Origin: Helicobacter ganmani | Lineage (GTDB): Bacteria; Campylobacterota; Campylobacteria; Campylobacterales; Helicobacteraceae | Direction of reading: 5' to 3' | DNA: 64,000 nt | Assembly (NCBI RefSeq): GCF_003364315.1 | Contig: NZ_NXLS01000002.1 | Location: forward strand, 234,105-298,104 | Part shown: one piece after another, positions 26,924 to 36,030 of the stretch | Layout: every line of letters starts with the position of its first letter | How positions within the stretch are numbered: position 1 is the stretch's first letter | Translations under genes and position numbers: made by a program | Notes under the pieces: generated by a model | Told to the model about the DNA's origin: nothing | Databases searched by the model: none | The model's input: the letters and a program-made list of their open reading frames with translations, nothing else

Positions 26924-27535
26924 TTGCAAGGCTATATTCTACATACTTTGCGTGTGCGTGAGGAAGATTTGCTCGTTAGAATCCTGACACAAAGCCAACT
27001 TTACACCCTTTATAGATTCTATGGTGCGCGCCATAGTGTCGTGCATTTGGGACACAAGATTGACTTTTCTATACAACAAGACTTGCGTGAAATTGGCAGA
27101 CTAAGAGAGCCAATCCATTTAGGTTTCATTTGGGAGCGGGACACGCAAAAACGCTATTTTTGGCAACAATACCTCAACCTCTTAAATACGCATTTAAGAG
27201 ATATTTCTCATCTAGATTCCTTTTATTTTGAGCATTTAGAAGAAGGGACAAAACGACTAGAAAAAGAGAATCCCAAACGCGCAATTCTTAATTTATACGC
27301 TAAACTCTTGCGCTTTGAAGGCAGAGGAAATACCTTGCAAACTTGCCTCATTTGCGAGCAACCCCTGCAAGATAAAATCATCTTAGGGCGCGGATTGGTT
27401 CGCGGACACAAAGATTGTATGCAAGGTGCGGTATTTGAGCAAGCACACATTACACAATGGCTTTCTTTACGCGGAGAGTTCTTAGAAGAAGCTGAGGTAG
27501 ATAATCTGTGGAATCTCTTAATGCAAGGTCTCTAA
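26924..27535 (+). CDS. recO: DNA repair protein RecO
   Basis: A 203-residue protein of the short Helicobacter RecO type. The N-terminal OB-fold region is MQGYILHTLRVREEDLLVRI, and a Cys pair lies in LQTCLICEQPLQD (about 138-150) with a third Cys in RGHKDCMQ. RecO loads RecA onto SSB-coated DNA. The start is TTG at 26924 with AAGG at correct spacing; no ATG lies near. A TACAAT -10 is visible about 20 bases upstream. Confidence 0.85.
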   Translation: MQGYILHTLRVREEDLLVRILTQSQLYTLYRFYGARHSVVHLGHKIDFSIQQDLREIGRLREPIHLGFIWERDTQKRYFWQQYLNLLNTHLRDISHLDSFYFEHLEEGTKRLEKENPKRAILNLYAKLLRFEGRGNTLQTCLICEQPLQDKIILGRGLVRGHKDCMQGAVFEQAHITQWLSLRGEFLEEAEVDNLWNLLMQGL

Positions 27536-27589
27536 ATTCAAAAAAGAGCTGTTTTAGGCTATAATTGCATATTTATTAAGGAATGAAAA

Positions 27590-28183
27590 ATGAAAATTTT
27601 ATACTTTTTTTGCTCCATTCTCTTAGCCTTTAGCTTCAATGCTTGTCAAGAAAAGGTTGGAGATGAGATTGTCTCTAGTGGCACAAACAACACAAAAGAA
27701 CAATTAGAGGCAATGAAAAATATAGATAGAAACTCCTATGCGGAAGTTTCTGATGTATTTAAGGAAACAAGCGAGATTACAAGTGATAATCTACCCTTTT
27801 TTCTTGTGTTTTCGGCAAATGGTTGCGTGTATTGCGATAGGCTAAAAAATCTCATCAAAGAGAATCCTGAAATCAAAAGCTTTCTTAAATCCAACTACGC
27901 ACCTTATTATATCAACATCAGCTACACCAAAACGCATAAAATCAGGTTTTCAAATCAAGAGTTAAGCACTGCGGATTTGGCACAAAAATACAATATTAAA
28001 CCCACGCCCACACTTGTTTTTTTGAGCCAAAGTGGCAAAGAATTATTTATCTATCCCGGTTTTATGCCAAAAAATCGCTTTTTTGCGACTTTGGAATTTC
28101 TTACTAATCCAACACTAGAGACAAAAGAGCCTCAAAACATTGCACAAGAGCTACAAACCTATTGGAAGCAAAAGGGAGTGTAA
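27590..28183 (+). CDS. Thioredoxin-fold lipoprotein
   Basis: A 197-residue exported protein with lipobox FNAC (about 19). The thioredoxin-like domain (about 65-170) has the redox motif CVYC in VFSANGCVYCDRLKNLI, then the cis-Pro loop KPTPTLVFLSQSGKEL. It resembles SoxW/DsbE-type periplasmic reductases. Partner unknown; the flanking genes are not cytochrome-maturation genes. Confidence 0.83.
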   Translation: MKILYFFCSILLAFSFNACQEKVGDEIVSSGTNNTKEQLEAMKNIDRNSYAEVSDVFKETSEITSDNLPFFLVFSANGCVYCDRLKNLIKENPEIKSFLKSNYAPYYINISYTKTHKIRFSNQELSTADLAQKYNIKPTPTLVFLSQSGKELFIYPGFMPKNRFFATLEFLTNPTLETKEPQNIAQELQTYWKQKGV

Positions 28184-28228
28184 AAGCTTACTCAAATCAT
28201 AGAATCCCAAAGAATTTTGAGGATTCCT

Positions 28229-28420
28229 TTAACACACTTTTTGAATCATCTCCAAAGCTTTGGCATAAAAGAATCCCGATAATAATCCTGCACACCTGCC
28301 GTTTGTTGGCAGACACACACATTTGCAGATTCCACCATAACTACCGCCTACCCATTTGCGTTTGAGAAAATCCCTGATAAGTTCGGGGAGATTTCTATAA
28401 CTTAAAAGACTTAAAAATCT
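28229..28420 (-). pseudogene. Remnant of a Cys-rich reading frame
   Basis: This gap between the thioredoxin gene and corA contains a 63-codon minus-strand frame ending at a TAA at 28229. It reads RNLPELIRDFLKRKWVGGS and then GGICKCVCLPTNGRCAGLL. No start codon occurs in frame, and a stop lies just upstream at 28421-28423. A C7 run sits at 28465-28471 in the same gap. It looks like the 3' part of a decayed gene or of a repeated sequence; the family is unknown. Confidence 0.3.
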
Positions 28421-28497
28421 TTAGGGTTAGAGGATTTCAAAAACAGCTATTTTTGTGGATAATCCCCCCCACCTAGAAGTTTTACGCAAGTATTCTC

Positions 28498-29457
28498 TTA
28501 GAGCCATTTTTTCTTTTTAAAATAAAGCATTGGCAAAATCGTTGAAATCACCATTATTCCTAAGGCGACAGGATAAGCATAAGTCCATTGCAACTCCGGC
28601 ATATGTGTGAAGTTCATTCCATAAATTGTAGCTATCAATGTAGGTGGCATCATCGCAACCGTTACCATTGTAAAGGTTTTGATGATTTTATTTTGCTCAA
28701 TATTGATTTGACTTGAAAAAAGCGTTTGAATGTTATCTAAAATATTCATATTAACATTCGTAAATTCTACCAAAGAGTTGATGTCTTTTAGCACCGTGCC
28801 TAAGTCCTTTTTCACCTCTGAATCTGCCTTATGCGTGCGCAAAAGTGCAGCGATTGCAAGTCTTTTATCAAACAAACTATCACGCAAACTTAAATGCATT
28901 TCTTGCAAAATAGATAAATTTTCCAAGATTTCATCTCCTAATTTTTTGTCAAATACCACAGAGCGACGCAAAAGGCGCGTTTGCTTCGCAATGCTTTCTA
29001 GCATATCCGCATCTCTTTCTACGCGCAATTCAAAAATTTTGGAAATCAAATCAAATCCATCTTCAAATTTTTTTGGACTTGCAAGCACCCTCTGCTGAAT
29101 TTCATCAAAAACCCTAAATTCGCTATATCTAACTGTGAATAAAATCCCACGCGTAAGCAAAAAAGTAATTGTTTCATTATGTAACACATTTTCTGTATTT
29201 GGGCGCGTAAGGAAGTAGGTATTAATCGTTACGGTTTCGCTATTTTCCCAATAACGCGAAGATTCCTCAATTTCTTCGCGTTCCTCTTTTGTTGGAATAT
29301 CTAAAAGATAAGTTTTAGATATATAGGCAATTTCTTGCGCTGTTGGGTGTAGCAAATCAATCCAAAGTATATCTGCATCTACTTGGATAGCCTCTACGGC
29401 TTGCACACTTTCTCTTACCACCATACCATTGCGTTTAATAAAAAGATTCAACATCAT
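28498..29457 (-). CDS. corA: CorA magnesium/cobalt transporter
   Basis: A 319-residue channel. The long N-terminal cytosolic domain is followed by two C-terminal helices, with the selectivity signature [10 protein letters not shown] between them (GMN at about 279-281). The pore helix is preceded by the usual [17 protein letters not shown]. It mediates Mg(II) uptake as a pentamer. A strong hairpin separates it from the upstream pgk. Confidence 0.94.
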   Translation of the reverse strand: MMLNLFIKRNGMVVRESVQAVEAIQVDADILWIDLLHPTAQEIAYISKTYLLDIPTKEEREEIEESSRYWENSETVTINTYFLTRPNTENVLHNETITFLLTRGILFTVRYSEFRVFDEIQQRVLASPKKFEDGFDLISKIFELRVERDADMLESIAKQTRLLRRSVVFDKKLGDEILENLSILQEMHLSLRDSLFDKRLAIAALLRTHKADSEVKKDLGTVLKDINSLVEFTNVNMNILDNIQTLFSSQINIEQNKIIKTFTMVTVAMMPPTLIATIYGMNFTHMPELQWTYAYPVALGIMVISTILPMLYFKKKKWL

Positions 29458-29471
29458 CTACCTCTAATTTT

Positions 29472-29510
29472 AAAACTAAAGGAGACTTACGGAATCTCTC
29501 CTTTAGTTTT
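29472..29510 (-). terminator. Rho-independent terminator downstream of pgk
   Basis: AAAACTAAAGGAGA (29472-29485) pairs perfectly with TCTCCTTTAGTTTT (29497-29510): a 14-base stem with an 11-base loop and T-rich 3' arms on both strands. It lies between pgk and corA (both minus strand). Confidence 0.8.
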
Positions 29511-29536
29511 TTATTTTCGTCGGGGGTTCTCCCATT

Positions 29537-30745
29537 TTATACTCTCTTATCCAATACTTCAAATGCTGGCAATACAGCACCCTCAAGCAATTCTAAACTC
29601 GCGCCGCCTCCTGTTGAAGTAAAACTCATACCATCTTTATTTCCCGCCTTATCTACTGCATCTGCAGTATCACCTCCTCCAATCACACTATACGAATAAG
29701 TATCTGCGATTGTATGGGAAATACTAAAAGTTCCGCGAGAAAATTTCTGATTTTCATAAACACCAAGAGGTCCATTCCAAATAATCGTCTCGCAATCCCG
29801 AATCACTTCGTTAAATAGCTTCACAGTTGCAGGTCCAATATCTACCGCCATTAAACCCTCTTGAATATCCTGTGCAGGGCTGATTTTGATTTCTTTTGGT
29901 TCTTTGAGATTGTCCGTTGAAACAACATCTACGGGCAAATAGATTTTTACACCTTTTTCTTTTGCATTTCTTAGAATATTACGCGCCTCTTCTAATAAAT
30001 TTTCTTCAATAAGAGAATTTTTCATATCATAGCCCACAGCTTGTAAAAAGGTATTGCTCATTGCGCCGCCGATAATAATCTTATCTACCACATCTAAAAT
30101 AGATTTCAAAAGCGTAAGCTTTGAAGAAACCTTTGAACCTCCAACAATAAGCAACAAAGGACGCAAAGGGTTAGAAAGGGCGATAGCGAAAGAATCAATT
30201 TCTTTTTTAAGTAACAATCCTGCCACTTTTTCTTTGGCGAAATTTGCAATTCCATAAGTAGAAGAATGTTTGCGGTGCGCTGTGCCAAACGCGTCATTGA
30301 CATAAATATCACAGAGGCTAGCAAGCTTTTGAGATAATTCTGGATTATTCTTTTCTTCTCCCTCGTGGAATCGGATATTTTCTAGTAACACAATACTGCC
30401 ATCTACTAATGTATTTAAAGTAACTTGTGCATTTTCTAAATTATCCACAAAAACAACATCTTTAGCCAAAAGCCTTTCTAATCGTTTCAAAATATGCTTC
30501 AGAGAAAATTCATTGCTTCTACCTTGCGGACGCCCCAAATGGCTTACCAAAATAATAGACTTCGCACCATTGTCAATACAATAATTAATGGTAGGAATCG
30601 CCTCACGGATTCTTGTGTCATCGCTGATATTTAATTCGCTATCCATTGGGACATTAAAATCTACACGAATCAAAACCCGTTTATCTTTGATATTGACCTC
30701 ACGAAGACTCTTTACATTCTGCATTTCTTGAATATTATTGCTCAT
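29537..30745 (-). CDS. pgk: Phosphoglycerate kinase
   Basis: A 402-residue glycolytic/gluconeogenic enzyme. It has VLIRVDFNVPMD (about 19-30), the substrate-binding VSHLGRPQGR (about 63-72), FVDNLENA, IVGGSKVSSKL (about 198-208) and the C-terminal nucleotide site VIGGGDTADAV plus FTSTGGGASLELLEG (about 373-387). ATP-forming step at 1,3-bisphosphoglycerate. Single gene with its own terminator. Confidence 0.97.
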   Translation of the reverse strand: MSNNIQEMQNVKSLREVNIKDKRVLIRVDFNVPMDSELNISDDTRIREAIPTINYCIDNGAKSIILVSHLGRPQGRSNEFSLKHILKRLERLLAKDVVFVDNLENAQVTLNTLVDGSIVLLENIRFHEGEEKNNPELSQKLASLCDIYVNDAFGTAHRKHSSTYGIANFAKEKVAGLLLKKEIDSFAIALSNPLRPLLLIVGGSKVSSKLTLLKSILDVVDKIIIGGAMSNTFLQAVGYDMKNSLIEENLLEEARNILRNAKEKGVKIYLPVDVVSTDNLKEPKEIKISPAQDIQEGLMAVDIGPATVKLFNEVIRDCETIIWNGPLGVYENQKFSRGTFSISHTIADTYSYSVIGGGDTADAVDKAGNKDGMSFTSTGGGASLELLEGAVLPAFEVLDKRV

Positions 30746-30886
30746 TTTTGCCCTTTTTGTTCATTGTAGTTAAAAATTTTAACTCAAAATGGCTTAATTC
30801 CTATTATATCCCAATGCAAAAATGTAACAAAAATTTAATTTTTCAGTCAAATGTGCAAATTTTACGCGTTTGAAGTGAATTTAGAA

Positions 30887-31900
30887 TTACGGAATGAGGA
30901 TTTTAAACCCTTTTCTTTCTCCCTCTATAAGAGAAATTGTGCCTCCATGCGCCTCAATAATCTGCAAAGAGAGTGCCAAGCCCAAACCATTTCCTTTTAA
31001 TTTCGTGCTTTTAAAAGGTTCAAAAAGAATCTCTGGATTCTCAATAGGCTTACCACTATCATAAATTCTAAAAATCGTATTTTGGGAATCCTTAATACAA
31101 TCAATCTCTACAATTCCCTTTTCCTCTTCGCCCTCTTCTATCGCATCAATCGCGTTAAATAAGAAATTTTGTAGCACGATACAAAGCAAATCAAAATCCG
31201 CCTCAAAGGAATCGCATTCAAAATGGAATAAAAAATCAATATTTTTAGAATAAGTATAATAATTTAGTGATTCGTTGAGCTCCTCTTCAAGACTTTTGGG
31301 ATTAATTTTTGCCTTATTGCAATGCACACCCTTAGAAAACAACAAAGTTGCCTTTACGATTCTCTCTACACGCCAAATAGATTTTTTAATCTCTAATACA
31401 AGGGTTTTATTTTTTAACTCCACACGATTTGCAAGCGTGGAGGCAAGCAAGGCAACTGAACCTACAGGATTCCTGATTTCGTGTGCTAAATGTGCAGAAA
31501 TCTGACCCATTGAAGCAAGTCTTTCGCGCCTTTTCTCACTTGTAATATCTGTGGCAGAAATAATCAATTTATTTAATTTTTGATTGGCTTGCACCAAATA
31601 GACTTTTAGCTCACCAAAAGCTTCCAATTCAATTTCTTGCCGATTATTTTGTGATAAATCAAGCTTTTCTAATAACTCTGGAATCTCGCTAGCAAGGCTA
31701 TTTTGATAAAAAATCGTCCCCTCTTGCTCTAGCACCCAAACCGCTGTTGGCAAAACATCTAACACTTCCTCAAAAAGAGCTTTTAACTCTACAAATTCCT
31801 TTTCTACTTCATAGGTTTGAGTAATCAGCTCCTTTAAACCTCTCGCAAAGGATTCCTTATCGCTACTACTTAAAGATTCTAGCAGATTTTGGTCTATCAC
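30887..31900 (-). CDS. flgS: Flagellar sensor histidine kinase FlgS (NtrB-like)
   Basis: A 337-residue cytoplasmic kinase without membrane segments. It has a PAS-like N-terminal region (FEEVLDVLPTAVWVLEQEGT, about 43-62), the H-box MGQISAHLAHEIRNPVGSVA (about 131-150; His of HEIRNP), the N-box FLFNAIDAIEEGEEE and the G-box LKGNGLGLALSLQIIEAHGG. In Helicobacter FlgS phosphorylates FlgR, which activates sigma-54 flagellar genes. GTG start. It follows flgJ directly, in an operon with flgI as I recall for H. pylori HP0244-HP0246. Confidence 0.92.
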   Translation of the reverse strand: MIDQNLLESLSSSDKESFARGLKELITQTYEVEKEFVELKALFEEVLDVLPTAVWVLEQEGTIFYQNSLASEIPELLEKLDLSQNNRQEIELEAFGELKVYLVQANQKLNKLIISATDITSEKRRERLASMGQISAHLAHEIRNPVGSVALLASTLANRVELKNKTLVLEIKKSIWRVERIVKATLLFSKGVHCNKAKINPKSLEEELNESLNYYTYSKNIDFLFHFECDSFEADFDLLCIVLQNFLFNAIDAIEEGEEEKGIVEIDCIKDSQNTIFRIYDSGKPIENPEILFEPFKSTKLKGNGLGLALSLQIIEAHGGTISLIEGERKGFKILIP

Positions 31901-32227
31901 TTATAAACCCTTAACGCCTTGTTTGCCTTGCAAGTCTTTAAGATAATCATAAAGTAAATCACTAAACCCAAAGCTTCCACTTAAACTATCGGCTAAAGTA
32001 TCCCGATACATAGATTCATAAATATCGTGTCCGGGAGCTTTAGGAAAAAGAGATTCGTCCATTTTAAGCGCAGTATCTAGCATATTTTTGATAATCAATG
32101 CTTCAAAAGAGTCTGTTTGCTCTCTCAATCTTGAATCGTCATCTGTTTTAATAATGTTTGGCGTAGATTTTGCTGCGTCTAATAACTCTTTAGAATATCC
32201 ACCGATTCCACTAAAATCAAGATTCAT
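31901..32227 (-). CDS. flgJ: Flagellar rod-assembly protein FlgJ (rod-capping domain only)
   Basis: A 108-residue protein consisting only of the FlgJ N-terminal rod-binding domain: LREQTDSFEALIIKNMLDTA (about 34-53) and GHDIYESMYRDTLADSLS (about 67-84). The muramidase half of enterobacterial FlgJ is absent, as is normal in epsilonproteobacteria. It sits between flgI and flgS. Confidence 0.87.
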   Translation of the reverse strand: MNLDFSGIGGYSKELLDAAKSTPNIIKTDDDSRLREQTDSFEALIIKNMLDTALKMDESLFPKAPGHDIYESMYRDTLADSLSGSFGFSDLLYDYLKDLQGKQGVKGL

Positions 32228-32237
32228 TTTAAACTCC

Positions 32238-33320
32238 TTAAATAATTTCTAAATCCGCATTAAATGCGCCCGCTTTTTTCATCGTTTCCAATATCGCAAT
32301 CACATCTTTAGGAGTTGCCCCCATTCGTTGCAAAGCACGTGCTACACTTGAAATCGTCGGATTATTCGCACTTGTTACCATTGCACCTTGCGCACTAAAG
32401 GTTGCTCCATTGCCCATATCTACAGCTTCTGGGTCGTTATTTGGCTCATTGCTGACTTTAATCGTAATATTATTATGCGTTACAATAATTGGCGAAACCT
32501 CTACACCCATTCCGGCAATCACCGTCCCTGTGCGTTCATTAATGATGATTTTGTCTTCTTTAATCGCATCTACCTCTACTTCTTGCACGCGAGCCAAAAA
32601 CTCTACCATACTCATTTCTTGTGGGCGTTGCAGTTTGATTGTGCGAGGATCTACGGCAGTAGCGACAGGAGTTTGAATCTCGCCTGCATTTTGAGGGTTG
32701 GGGAAAGCCGCATTGATACGCGTTTGAATTTGCACAGCATTTTGAAAATTAGATTCCTTTAAACTCAAAGTTGCATTAAGCTTATTATAAAGGTCATAAG
32801 TTACTTCACGTTCCACCGTTGCGCCATTAGGTAAAATACCTGCTAAAGGGTGATTCGCACTCCCTCCTCGCTCACTTTTACCCCCGATTCCAACCGCTCC
32901 TTGTGCTACTGCATAGATTCTACCATCTAAACCGCTAAGCGGGGTAAGCAAAAGCGTCCCGCCCTCTAATGATTTCGCATCTCCAATGCTAGAAACAACA
33001 ATATCAATTTTGTCCCCTTGTCTTGCAAAGGCGGGGAGTTTTGCAGTTACCATTACTGCTGCTGCGTTTTTGGAGCTAATGTCATTGGGATCCACTTTGA
33101 CATTCACGCTTTCTAACATATTTGAAATAGATTGCATTGTAAAAGTTGAAGTCGTCTTATCGCCTGTTCCATTTAACCCCACAACCAAACCATAACCAAT
33201 TAATTGGTTATCACGCACGCCCACTACATTGACTAAATCGCCCACCTTTGCGCCAAAGGAGGGAATCGCAAAGCAGATGAATGCTAATAAAATGATTGGA
33301 ATCTTACAAAATTGTTTCAT
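32238..33320 (-). CDS. flgI: Flagellar P-ring protein FlgI
   Basis: A 360-residue periplasmic P-ring protein with a signal peptide ending near FGAKVGDLV (about 23). It has VNVVGVRDNQLIGYGLVVGL (about 32-50), FTMQSISNMLES, KNAAAVMVTAKLPAFA and the C-terminal RALQRMGATPKDVIAILETM (about 329-348). It builds the peptidoglycan ring around the flagellar rod. A sigma-54 promoter lies about 40 bases upstream. Confidence 0.95.
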   Translation of the reverse strand: MKQFCKIPIILLAFICFAIPSFGAKVGDLVNVVGVRDNQLIGYGLVVGLNGTGDKTTSTFTMQSISNMLESVNVKVDPNDISSKNAAAVMVTAKLPAFARQGDKIDIVVSSIGDAKSLEGGTLLLTPLSGLDGRIYAVAQGAVGIGGKSERGGSANHPLAGILPNGATVEREVTYDLYNKLNATLSLKESNFQNAVQIQTRINAAFPNPQNAGEIQTPVATAVDPRTIKLQRPQEMSMVEFLARVQEVEVDAIKEDKIIINERTGTVIAGMGVEVSPIIVTHNNITIKVSNEPNNDPEAVDMGNGATFSAQGAMVTSANNPTISSVARALQRMGATPKDVIAILETMKKAGAFNADLEII

Positions 33321-33360
33321 TGCTTGAATATCCTTTTCTCGCTTAAACTACATAAGAATA

Positions 33361-33380
33361 AAGCAAAACTTGTTCCAAAA
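33361..33380 (-). promoter_or_regulatory. Sigma-54 promoter of the flgI-flgJ-flgS operon
   Basis: The minus strand reads TTGGAAC-AAGTT-TTGCTT. The -24 GG and -12 GC dinucleotides are separated by exactly ten bases, and both boxes match the Helicobacter RpoN consensus. Transcription would start near 33351, about 30 bases before flgI. Confidence 0.82.
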
Positions 33381-33481
33381 TTATTCAATACACCAGATTG
33401 ACTTAACTTAGATTGTTTTAAATGAGGAAGTTTTCTTGATTTCAAGGGATTCTGCATTTTCATACAGAACCCGAATTTGGA

Positions 33482-33592
33482 TTATTTTGTTTGACCACTA
33501 CGATGAGAAGGGTGCTGATAGTCGTTACCTTTGCAAGCATTAAATGCAAACATTAAGCCTAAGATTCCCAAAATGATTAAAACTTTTTTCAT
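33482..33592 (-). CDS. 36-residue small lipoprotein
   Basis: A short ORF with AAGGAG at ideal spacing before ATG. MKKVLIILGILGLMFAFNAC is a complete lipoprotein signal with lipobox FNAC at residue 20. The mature peptide is only 17 residues, polar, and ends in GQTK. Small entericidin-like lipoproteins have this layout, but no family is assigned. It lies upstream of flgI in the same orientation, separated by the sigma-54 promoter. Confidence 0.6.
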   Translation of the reverse strand: MKKVLIILGILGLMFAFNACKGNDYQHPSHRSGQTK

Positions 33593-33697
33593 AACCTCTC
33601 CTTATTAGAATGAGTAATTATACAGATTTTTTATAAAATTGTCTATTGCTAAATATACTATGATTCCAAGCTAAAATTTAAATATAAAGGCGAAACA

Positions 33698-34577
33698 ATG
33701 AAAGGAACAATCCTATCCAATGGAATCCTAAGAGCAGAAGATGGCAAACGTTATACTTTTAAGTTAGAGGAAATTCAAAATTTATCCAAATTTTCATACA
33801 CAGACGAACATAGTTTAGATGGAATGGAAGTAGATTTTGAACAAGGCAAAGAGGACGAGAACCAAGCAACCTCACTTTTTATCCTTCCAACTCAAGAATC
33901 TAAAGTTACCACCCACCCCGCAGCCTAGCAGCACACAAACAAATAGCATAGAATCCGCTCAACAAAGTTTTTGCGAAGAAGTTGAAACGGGCATAGAATC
34001 AAAATTTATGGTTTTTCGTGGCGTTATTGAAAACTCTAGCGATTCACAAACTACACATACATTTGACGAGATAAAAGGTAATGCACGAAGAGTTACTGGT
34101 GCGATTAGCTCCCTCATACAAAAAGACAAGAGATTCAAAATGGGAGATAAAACCTTTATTTTTGATCTTAATGCTATTGGCAAACTCTCCCCTCTCCTTG
34201 CTTTGTCGGGCGCAGGTGCTGTTAGCCCGATGATGTCCGCATTTTCTAGCTCTAATGATATCAATCTTGAAAGTGGCGATGAAGTGATTGTCGCTGCTTT
34301 GAAAGACAAAAATACCGGACTTTACAGAGTGGAAACATTAAAAAATCTAAACAAAGATTATTACTTCTCTCACCTCAAACACGATAGCTTATATCTTACG
34401 CTGTTGGCAATTTTTGGTTTTATGCTTATTAATTATCTTATACTTGGATTGTTTATGTATCTCTCGGACAATAAACCCGCTATGCTAATGAATGGAATTT
34501 TTATTTGGTTGCCCTTGTTTTTCATTGGGAGATTCTTTGCTCTAAGGCTTTTTGGTGTTAAAAAAGGAAAAAGCTAG
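33698..34577 (+). pseudogene. Frameshifted gene for a membrane protein with a small N-terminal beta domain
   Basis: Two overlapping frames seem to belong together. The first (33698-33928) starts MKGTILSNGILRAEDGKRYT, a cold-shock-like or TM2-protein-like beta domain. The second, in the +1 frame, continues from about 33905 to 34577 with a soluble middle part and two C-terminal helices (LYLTLLAIFGFMLINYLILG and a second near the end). The second frame has no ribosome site of its own. Removing one base near TCTAAAGTTACC would give one protein of about 290 residues. It could be a real frameshift, a sequence error or two genes. Confidence 0.6.
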
Positions 34578-34622
34578 ATAAATTTATCAAAAACTATGTC
34601 AAACCTTGAAATATTTTAGAAT

Positions 34623-35366
34623 CTAAAATTCAAAAATATTTAAAAATTTCTTTGCACGCTCACTTTTGGGATTGCTAAAAAATTCCTGTGGCGTTGCAAT
34701 TTCTGCTATTTTTCCCTTATCAAAAAACACGATTCTATCGGCGACATTTTGGGCAAACTTCATCTCGTGTGTTACAAGCAGCATTGTCATTCCCTCTCCC
34801 GCCAACTCTTTAATCACATCTAGCACTTCTTTTACCATTTCAGGGTCAAGCGAAGCAGTAACCTCATCAAAAAGCATAACGTCTGGATTCATACAAAGCG
34901 CACGCACAATGGCAACGCGTTGTTTTTGCCCACCGCTTAAGCTTTTGGGATATGCGTCCTTTTTTTGCTCCAAACCTACGCGGCGCAAGAGGCTTAAAGC
35001 CTCTGTAATTGCCTCCTCTCTTTTGCGATTCTCTACTTTCATTGGTGCTAAGATAATGTTTTCTAATACACTCAAATGAGGAAAAAGCTCATAATTTTGA
35101 AATACCATACCGATTTTTTGACGCACTTTTTTCCATTGCGCTTTTGAGCCCTCCCCACTAATTTGCGTGTCTTTGAAAAAAATCTTACCTCCTTGTATGG
35201 ACTCTAAACCATTAATGCAGCGCAAAAAGGTGCTTTTACCGCAACCACTTGGTCCCAAAATAGCACAAACTTCTCCCTTTGCAACCTCTAAACTCACAGA
35301 ATCTAGCACCAAATTGTCCCCGTATTTTTTCGTAATATTTTCTAATCTCAAAAGAACAGGATTCAT
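34623..35366 (-). CDS. glnQ: Polar amino acid ABC transporter ATP-binding protein (GlnQ-like)
   Basis: A 247-residue ATPase. It has Walker [10 protein letters not shown] (about 37-45), the Q-loop [14 protein letters not shown], the signature [15 protein letters not shown] (about 143-157), Walker [16 protein letters not shown] and the switch His in LVTHEMKFA. It is the last gene of the split transporter operon; no substrate-binding protein gene is in the window. Substrate (Gln, Glu, or another polar amino acid) is not fixed by the sequence. Confidence 0.93.
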   Translation of the reverse strand: MNPVLLRLENITKKYGDNLVLDSVSLEVAKGEVCAILGPSGCGKSTFLRCINGLESIQGGKIFFKDTQISGEGSKAQWKKVRQKIGMVFQNYELFPHLSVLENIILAPMKVENRKREEAITEALSLLRRVGLEQKKDAYPKSLSGGQKQRVAIVRALCMNPDVMLFDEVTASLDPEMVKEVLDVIKELAGEGMTMLLVTHEMKFAQNVADRIVFFDKGKIAEIATPQEFFSNPKSERAKKFLNIFEF

Positions 35367-35376
35367 CGCCTTAACC

Positions 35377-36030
35377 TTATATTAATTTTTTCTCTAAACT
35401 TCTGCTCCACAACGAGAGGGGATAGCATAGCGCGAAATACACCATAAAGATTCCGCCATACACCCAAAAACTCGCTGTTGGATAAGCAAGGAGATTCACT
35501 TCAATGATTTGCTGTCCGACTTTTAGCATATCACTCACACCAATGAGTGCTGCTAGAGAGGTTGTTTTTATCATTCTAGTAAAGAGATTTACAAGGCTTG
35601 GCAGAAGTCGCTTAAAACTCTGCGGAAAGATAATATAAAACTGCACTGCAAATTCGCTTAAACCCAATGCCCTTGCACTCTCGCTTTGATGTGGAGGCAA
35701 ACTTGAGATTGCTCCGCGCACCAAGTCGCCCATTTCTGCGATTCCCCAAAGGCTAAAGACTAGGATACACGCGGCGATTCCGCTTAAATTTAAAAAGCTA
35801 GAAAAGCCAAAATAAACAATAAACAACCAAGCCAAAATCGGAATGATGCGGATAGATTCTAAATACAATCGGCAAATACTGCGTAAAATCATACAACGCA
35901 AAGTCATCAAATATCCTAAAATAAAGCCAAAAATGCAAGAAAACAGAATCGCTATCAGCGCGATTTGAAGTGTTACTAGCACACCTTGCGCGATTCTTAA
36001 TATATTTTGCGGTAAAAAGAGTAATTCCAT
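35377..36030 (-). CDS. Polar amino acid ABC transporter permease (second subunit)
   Basis: A 217-residue HisM/GlnP-type permease with about five helices. The ATPase-docking loop is [20 protein letters not shown] (about 106-125), close to the EAA consensus. Its ATG overlaps the stop of the restriction endonuclease gene (TAATG), so it now depends on read-through from that gene for translation. It was presumably once next to the other permease gene at 38576-39247. Confidence 0.9.
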   Translation of the reverse strand: MELLFLPQNILRIAQGVLVTLQIALIAILFSCIFGFILGYLMTLRCMILRSICRLYLESIRIIPILAWLFIVYFGFSSFLNLSGIAACILVFSLWGIAEMGDLVRGAISSLPPHQSESARALGLSEFAVQFYIIFPQSFKRLLPSLVNLFTRMIKTTSLAALIGVSDMLKVGQQIIEVNLLAYPTASFWVYGGIFMVYFALCYPLSLWSRSLEKKLI

